Assembly (NCBI RefSeq): GCF_029211165.1
Contig: NZ_JARGEK010000003.1
Coordinates: forward strand, 1 to 43,870
Origin: Roseisolibacter sp. H3M3-2
GTDB lineage: Bacteria > Gemmatimonadota > Gemmatimonadetes > Gemmatimonadales > Gemmatimonadaceae
Reading direction: 5' to 3'
Length of the DNA stretch: 43,870 bases
The notes under the pieces were generated by a model. That model worked only from the letters and a program-made list of their open reading frames with translations. It was not told the DNA's origin and did not search any database. The first letter of the stretch is position 1; every line of letters starts with the position of its first letter. Of the stretch, positions 39,662 to 43,870 are shown one piece after another. Both the position numbers and the translations under genes were made by a program.

Positions 39662-41770
39662 GTGACGACCGGGAACGTCGTGTTTCTCGTCATCCTGCTG
39701 CTGGCCGCCGCGTTCCTCGCGTACAACGCGCAGCGGCTGTACCGCTACATGACGGTGGTGGGGAAGCCGGAGCACCGCCTCGACGACCCGGCGCGGCGGC
39801 TCTGGAACCTGCTGACCATCGGGTTCGCGCAGACGAAGATCCTGCGCGACCCGACGGCCGGCGCGTCGCACGCCGCGGTGTTCTGGGGGTTCCTCGTCGT
39901 CACCGTCGGGACGGTCGAGGTGTTCGTGCAGGGCGTCTGGCACGGCTTCAGCTACGCCAACTTCCTGCCGGCGCCGCTGTACGCGCTCTACGCGCTGTCG
40001 CAGGAGCTGTTCGCGCTGCTGATCCTGGCCGCCGTCAGCTTCCTGATCTACCGCCGGGTGGTCCTCAAGCCGCGCCGCCTGCAGGGCGACGTGGTGCACG
40101 GGACCGAGGCGGTGATGATCCTGGCGACGATCGGGCTGCTGATGGTCACGCTGATCGTGACCGGCGCGATGGAGGCGATCTACGAGCCCGAGGCGCCGGC
40201 CGGCTACGGCCGCCTGGTCGGGCACGGGCTGGCGATGGGGCTCTCGGGCGTGGTCTCCGCCGACACGGCCCGCACGCTGCGCGACGTCAGCTGGTGGACG
40301 CACGCCGTCGCGGTGCTCGGCTTCATCAACTTCCTGCCGTACTCCAAGCACCTCCACGTGCTGGTGTCGCTCCCCAACGTCTACCTGTCCAACACGAGCG
40401 GGCCGGGGACGGTGGGGGCGATGCGCTACATGGACCTGGAGGACGAGAGCGCGGAGCAGTTCGGCGCGAGCGACGTCGAGCACCTGAGCTGGAAGAGCCT
40501 CCTCGACGGCTACGCCTGCACCGAGTGCGGGCGCTGCACCGCCGCCTGCCCAGCCAACCTCACGGGGAAGCTGCTGTCGCCGCGCAAGATCGTGGTGAAC
40601 ACGCGCCAGCGCCTGATGGAGAAGGCGCCGCTCGTGGTCGGCGACCCCGAGGAGTTCCGCCGCCCGACGCTGGTCGAGGGGGAGGGCGCCGACGCCGGGA
40701 GCCCGACGGTCGCCGCCGCGCTCGAGAACCGCCTGCTCGACAACTACATCACGGAGGAGGAGCTCTGGGCCTGCACGAGCTGCCGCGCGTGCGTGCAGGA
40801 GTGCCCGGTCTCGATCGACCAGCTCGACATCATCAACGAGCTGCGGCGCAACCTCGTGCTGATGGAGTCGCGCTTCCCCGAGGAGCTGCAGCCCGCGTTC
40901 ACCTCGATGGAGCGCAACGGCAGCCCGTGGGCGTTCAGCGCGGCTGCGCGCGAGGAGTGGGCGGAGGGGATGGACATCCCGACGATGGCCGAGGTGTTCG
41001 AGCGCGGCGAGCGCCCGGACATCCTGTTCTGGGTCGGGTGCATGGGCTCCTTCGACGACCGCGCGAAGAAGATCACCGTGGCGTTCGCGCGCGTGCTGAA
41101 GGCCGCCGGGGTGAACTTCGCCATCCTCGGGCAGGAGGAGACGTGCAACGGGGACCCGGCCCGCCGGATGGGGAACGAGTACCTGTACCAGATGCTCGCG
41201 AAGGGCACGATCGAGACGCTCGACCGCTACGAGGTGAAGACGGTCGTCACCTTCTGCCCGCACTGCTTCCACCAGATCGGCAACGAGTTCCCGCAGCTCG
41301 GCGGCGACTACGAGGTGATCCACCACACCACGTACATCGAGCGGCTGCTGCAGGACGGGCGCGTCCCCCTCGACACCGAGGAGGGGAAGGCGCTGACGAT
41401 GGTCTACCACGACTCGTGCTACCTCGGGCGCTACAACGAGGTGTACGACGCGCCGCGCAACGCGCTGCGGCGCGCGCTGCCGGTGGTGAACCTCGTGGAG
41501 CCGGCGCGCACCAAGAGCCGCGGCCTCTGCTGCGGCGCCGGCGGCGGGCGCATGTGGATGGAGGAGACCGCCGGCAAGCGCATCAACGTCGAGCGCACGG
41601 AGGAGCTGCTGGCGACCGGCGCCGACGCGATCGCGGTGGCGTGCCCGTTCTGCATGACGATGATGACCGACGGCATCACCGCGAAGGGGAGCGAGGTGCC
41701 CGTGCTCGACATCTCCGAGGTCATCGCGTCGCGCCTCGCGGCGGGGACGCCCGCGCTCGCCGGCGACTGA
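39662..41770 (+). CDS. Membrane Fe-S oxidoreductase, EtfAB:menaquinone oxidoreductase (EMO) type
   Basis: 702 aa from GTG 39662, no clear ribosome-binding site. About six membrane spans (about 5-240) with His residues suited to heme b, then two ferredoxin-type clusters, [12 protein letters not shown] (from about C286) and [12 protein letters not shown] (from about C371). The C-terminal half has two CCG-type cluster motifs ([23 protein letters not shown] with GLCCGAGGG). This is the HdrD/DUF224-like architecture of membrane EMO proteins that move electrons from EtfAB to menaquinone. Adjacency to etfBA strongly supports that role. The first CCG motif reads CNG rather than CCG. Confidence 0.9.
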   Translation: MTTGNVVFLVILLLAAAFLAYNAQRLYRYMTVVGKPEHRLDDPARRLWNLLTIGFAQTKILRDPTAGASHAAVFWGFLVVTVGTVEVFVQGVWHGFSYANFLPAPLYALYALSQELFALLILAAVSFLIYRRVVLKPRRLQGDVVHGTEAVMILATIGLLMVTLIVTGAMEAIYEPEAPAGYGRLVGHGLAMGLSGVVSADTARTLRDVSWWTHAVAVLGFINFLPYSKHLHVLVSLPNVYLSNTSGPGTVGAMRYMDLEDESAEQFGASDVEHLSWKSLLDGYACTECGRCTAACPANLTGKLLSPRKIVVNTRQRLMEKAPLVVGDPEEFRRPTLVEGEGADAGSPTVAAALENRLLDNYITEEELWACTSCRACVQECPVSIDQLDIINELRRNLVLMESRFPEELQPAFTSMERNGSPWAFSAAAREEWAEGMDIPTMAEVFERGERPDILFWVGCMGSFDDRAKKITVAFARVLKAAGVNFAILGQEETCNGDPARRMGNEYLYQMLAKGTIETLDRYEVKTVVTFCPHCFHQIGNEFPQLGGDYEVIHHTTYIERLLQDGRVPLDTEEGKALTMVYHDSCYLGRYNEVYDAPRNALRRALPVVNLVEPARTKSRGLCCGAGGGRMWMEETAGKRINVERTEELLATGADAIAVACPFCMTMMTDGITAKGSEVPVLDISEVIASRLAAGTPALAGD

Positions 41771-41795
41771 CGGCACGCATCCTGACCGTGGGACG

Positions 41796-41828
41796 AGCGG
41801 GCGGCGCCGGGGATCGGCGCCGCCCGCT
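41796..41828 (+). terminator. Terminator after emo
   Basis: A perfect 13-bp stem AGCGGGCGGCGCC / GGCGCCGCCCGCT with a 7-nt loop, 25 bases after the stop; tail TCACCTTTC. It lies directly before the ribosome-binding site of the next gene. Confidence 0.75.
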
Positions 41829-41852
41829 TCACCTTTCGGCGGGAGGCGACGC

Positions 41853-42281
41853 ATGGCGGACGAGCGCGAGCAGGACGGGCTGGGTCGGGACGCCGCGCAC
41901 GGCGACGACCGGTCGGCGACCTCGGGCGGGTCGTACGGGCGGAATACGGGGCGCTCGGGCGACGACCTGCTCGAGACGGGCGAGCGCGCGCAGGACGACC
42001 AGGGCGGACGGCGCCGCGGGCTCGACGGGCGCGGCTTCGACGCCGGCACGGGCTACGGCGGCGGCGGCAACGACAGCGCGTACAGCCGCAAGAGCAGCTA
42101 CGGCGGCCAGGCCGGGAGCGGCGGCACGTCCGGCGGCGAGGGCGCGGAGGGCGGGCGCAGCATCCCGCGCGGCACCGACGAGCACTCCGACGCCGGAACG
42201 GGCGGCCGCGGCACGACCGACGACGACGCGGTCGACCTCGACGTGCGTCCCGAGGTCGGGTGGCGCGACCCCACGCGCTGA
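41853..42281 (+). CDS. Gly-rich, charged, disordered protein of unknown function
   Basis: 142 aa from ATG 41853 with GGGAGG upstream. Nearly the whole length is low-complexity: Gly, Asp, Ser, Arg and Glu, with few hydrophobic residues (SATSGGSYGRNTGRSGDD; GTGYGGGGNDSAYSRKSS). No signal peptide or domain. The composition resembles hydrophilin-like stress proteins, which is only a resemblance. The ribosome-binding site and normal codon use support a real gene. Confidence 0.7.
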   Translation: MADEREQDGLGRDAAHGDDRSATSGGSYGRNTGRSGDDLLETGERAQDDQGGRRRGLDGRGFDAGTGYGGGGNDSAYSRKSSYGGQAGSGGTSGGEGAEGGRSIPRGTDEHSDAGTGGRGTTDDDAVDLDVRPEVGWRDPTR

Positions 42282-42287
42282 CGCGCG

Positions 42288-42983
42288 TCAGCGTCGCCGG
42301 AGGCGGTACAGCCGGATCGTCTGGCGCGTGCCGTAGCCGGCGACGTCGCGGGTGGTCGGCTCGCCGACGTCGAGCCCGAGCGAGCGCGCCTGCTCCACGA
42401 AGTCCGGGGCGGCGAGCCGCCCGGGGTCGGTGACGTAGGCGACGCCGCCGCGCGCGAGCGTGCGCACGAGCGCCCGCGCGACGAGCGCCGCGTACGGCCG
42501 CTCGTACAGCACGTCCGACGCGACCACGCGGTCGAAGTACCCGAGGTCATCGGGCATCGCGCGCCAGTCCACCAGCCGCGTCTCGCACGCGACGCCGGCC
42601 GCGCGGCGCACGTTGGCGCGCGTGAACAGGAGCGCGTCGTCGTAGTAGTCGCTGGCCGTGACCGCGAAGCCGGCGCGCGCGGCGGCGGCGGCCACGAGCC
42701 CGCTCCCGCACCCCAGCTCCAGCAGGCGGCGCCCGCCGCCGCCCTCGCGCAGCAGGTGCGCCGCCAGCACGCGCGCCGACGGCCACACGTCGGCCCAGTA
42801 CGGGAGCCGCTCGTCGCGCGCGAACGCGTCCTCGTCGATCAGCGCCTCGGCGCTCGCCGGCCGCACGATGTCGAACGTCTCGTGCGCCCCCTCGTCGCGC
42901 AGGTCGATCGTCTCGCGCGCCACCTCGAAGCGCGCCGCGAGGTCGGCGTCGAGCGCCGCCAGCGCCTCGTCGGGCGCGCTCAC
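42288..42983 (-). CDS. Class I SAM methyltransferase, ETF-beta/METTL20-like lysine methyltransferase type
   Basis: 231 aa from GTG at 42983, overlapping the moeA stop by four bases. The SAM-binding motif I is LLELGCGSGLVAAAAARAG. Before it is LPYWADVWPSARVLAAHLL, close to the YW-x-x-WPG-x-x-LA pattern of METTL20-type protein lysine methyltransferases. After it come VVASDVLYERPY and VTDPGRLAAPDF, the latter like the GDPGRP phrase of that family. The best guess is a protein methyltransferase; EtfB, encoded 3.7 kb away, is a candidate target. A small-molecule methyltransferase is not excluded. Confidence 0.78.
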   Translation of the reverse strand: MSAPDEALAALDADLAARFEVARETIDLRDEGAHETFDIVRPASAEALIDEDAFARDERLPYWADVWPSARVLAAHLLREGGGGRRLLELGCGSGLVAAAAARAGFAVTASDYYDDALLFTRANVRRAAGVACETRLVDWRAMPDDLGYFDRVVASDVLYERPYAALVARALVRTLARGGVAYVTDPGRLAAPDFVEQARSLGLDVGEPTTRDVAGYGTRQTIRLYRLRRR

Positions 42984-43870
42984 GGCAGCACCTCGAAGGT
43001 CGCCGGGTCGAGCGCGGCGGCGCGCGCGGCGCCGGCGCCGAGCAGCAGCGCGCGCGACGCCGCGCCGGCCGGCAGCGCGTCGACCGACTCGGGGACGACC
43101 AGCAGCGCGTCGGCGCGGGCCAGCGACGTGAGGAGCCCCGACCCCTGCGGCCCCGTGAGGCGCGCCAGCGGCGTGGCGTCCGGACCCGCGTCGAGCGTGG
43201 CGCGGAAGAAGTGCGCGAGCGGCGCGGCCGCCGCGATCGGCTCGGCGGCGCGCACGCGCACGGCCTGCGGGTAGGGGCGGGCGTCGCCGAGCAGGCGGCG
43301 GATCAGCGGGCGCGCGAAGAGCTCGAAGGTCACGACGGTCGAGACGGGGTTGCCGGGGAGGCCGAGCCAGAACGCCTCGCGCCCGCCGCCCGCCGGGAGC
43401 GTGCCCGCCGCGAGCGGGCCGCCGGGGCGCATGCGCACGCGCCAGAAGCGGAGCGTGCCGCCGAGCGCGCGTACGGCGTCGCGGGTGTGGTCGCGCTCCC
43501 CCACGCTCACGCCGCCGGTGGTGAGCACGAGGTCGCACCCCGCGTCGAGGGCGCGGGCGAGGTGCGCGCGCAGCGCGTCGGGGTCGTCGGGGGCGACGCC
43601 GCCGTCCACCGGCTCGCCGCCGGCGTCGTGCACCAGCGCCGCCAGCGTGACGCTGTTGGACGACACGATGCCGCGGCCGGCGCGCACCGCCTCGACGTCG
43701 CCGAGCGGCACCAGCTCGTCGCCCGAGGCGACGATCGCGACACGCGGGCGTCGCGCGACGGGCACCGCGACGTGCGCCACCGACGCCAGCAGCGCGAGCG
43801 CCCCCGGGCCGAGCGTGGTGCCGGCGGGGACCGCGACGGCGCCCGCGACCACGTCCTCGCCGCGCGGGCG
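42980..43870 (-). CDS. moeA: Molybdopterin molybdotransferase, C-terminal part (5' cut by window)
   Basis: The frame is open to the right edge, giving 296 residues. MoeA inserts molybdate into adenylylated molybdopterin. The sequence begins with the conserved RGEDVVAGAVAVPAGTTLGP region and has VAIVASGDELVPLGD, SSNSVTLAALVHDAGG, LTTGGVSVGERDHTRDAVRA and FWLGLPGNPVSTVVTFELF. The C-terminal beta-barrel domain IV (about the last 75 residues) is present. The stop overlaps the methyltransferase GTG by four bases (GTGA), so the two are probably translationally coupled. The N-terminus lies outside the window. Confidence 0.93.
   Translation of the reverse strand, partial: RPRGEDVVAGAVAVPAGTTLGPGALALLASVAHVAVPVARRPRVAIVASGDELVPLGDVEAVRAGRGIVSSNSVTLAALVHDAGGEPVDGGVAPDDPDALRAHLARALDAGCDLVLTTGGVSVGERDHTRDAVRALGGTLRFWRVRMRPGGPLAAGTLPAGGGREAFWLGLPGNPVSTVVTFELFARPLIRRLLGDARPYPQAVRVRAAEPIAAAAPLAHFFRATLDAGPDATPLARLTGPQGSGLLTSLARADALLVVPESVDALPAGAASRALLLGAGAARAAALDPATFEVLP

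Overview
The window is very GC-rich DNA, with almost all codons ending in G or C. It is densely packed with genes on both strands and shows no rRNA, tRNA, CRISPR array or insertion sequence. It combines a SusC/SusD-like outer-membrane pair, three PEP-CTERM surface proteins, ATP synthase a and b subunits with signal peptides, an EtfBA plus membrane Fe-S oxidoreductase (EMO-type, menaquinone-linked) unit, and c-di-GMP enzymes. This points to a Gram-negative environmental bacterium, most likely Gemmatimonadota. That placement is inference from gene content and composition, not from a marker gene.

Layout. 1-3.1 kb: end of an unknown gene, a coiled-coil/beta-barrel surface protein (minus strand), then argF, a Bcp-type peroxiredoxin and a flavin-binding stress protein. 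3.2-6.5 kb: gcvT, a MogA/MoaB-type molybdopterin protein and a sigma-54 activator, joined by 4-base GTGA overlaps. 6.8-9.2 kb: a hypothetical protein, a 19-codon hydrophobic micro-ORF and a membrane HD-GYP protein whose first half has a different base composition from its second half. 9.2-11 kb: a MoxR ATPase and a BsuPI-domain lipoprotein (minus). 11.2-14.7 kb: an ATP synthase F0 operon (accessory subunits, atpB, atpE, atpF, atpH) without the catalytic F1 genes. 14.9-16.3 kb: a cupin and a sugar nucleotidyltransferase. 16.5-18.2 kb: tandem PEP-CTERM paralogues. 18.2-20.9 kb: an M20 peptidase, an MFS transporter and YbdD. 21.4-25.4 kb: a GGDEF protein and a GGDEF-EAL protein. 25.4-28.7 kb: CstA (minus) divergent from a decarboxylating dehydrogenase. 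28.8-31.1 kb: a phosphoesterase, a SprT-like protein and a third PEP-CTERM protein. 31.1-36.8 kb: glutaryl-CoA dehydrogenase and SusC/SusD. 36.9-41.8 kb: a barrel protein (minus) divergent from etfB-etfA-emo. 41.9-43.9 kb: a Gly-rich disordered protein, a methyltransferase and a truncated moeA (minus).

How the parts fit. Glutaryl-CoA dehydrogenase, EtfBA and the EMO-like protein make a plausible acyl-CoA to menaquinone electron route, with ATP synthase F0 genes in the same window. Three c-di-GMP proteins (HD-GYP, GGDEF, GGDEF-EAL) and three PEP-CTERM proteins suggest surface and biofilm control. CstA and YbdD, normally neighbours, lie 4.5 kb apart.

Most unusual signals. (1) CRP-type inverted repeats TGTGA-N6-TCACA lie beside etfB and between the tandem PEP-CTERM genes, with a 9/10 copy in the atp promoter. 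(2) A well-spaced sigma-54 promoter lies before the second PEP-CTERM gene. (3) The HD-GYP gene is chimeric in composition and preceded by a structured leader and a micro-ORF. (4) Long perfect hairpins flank atpE.
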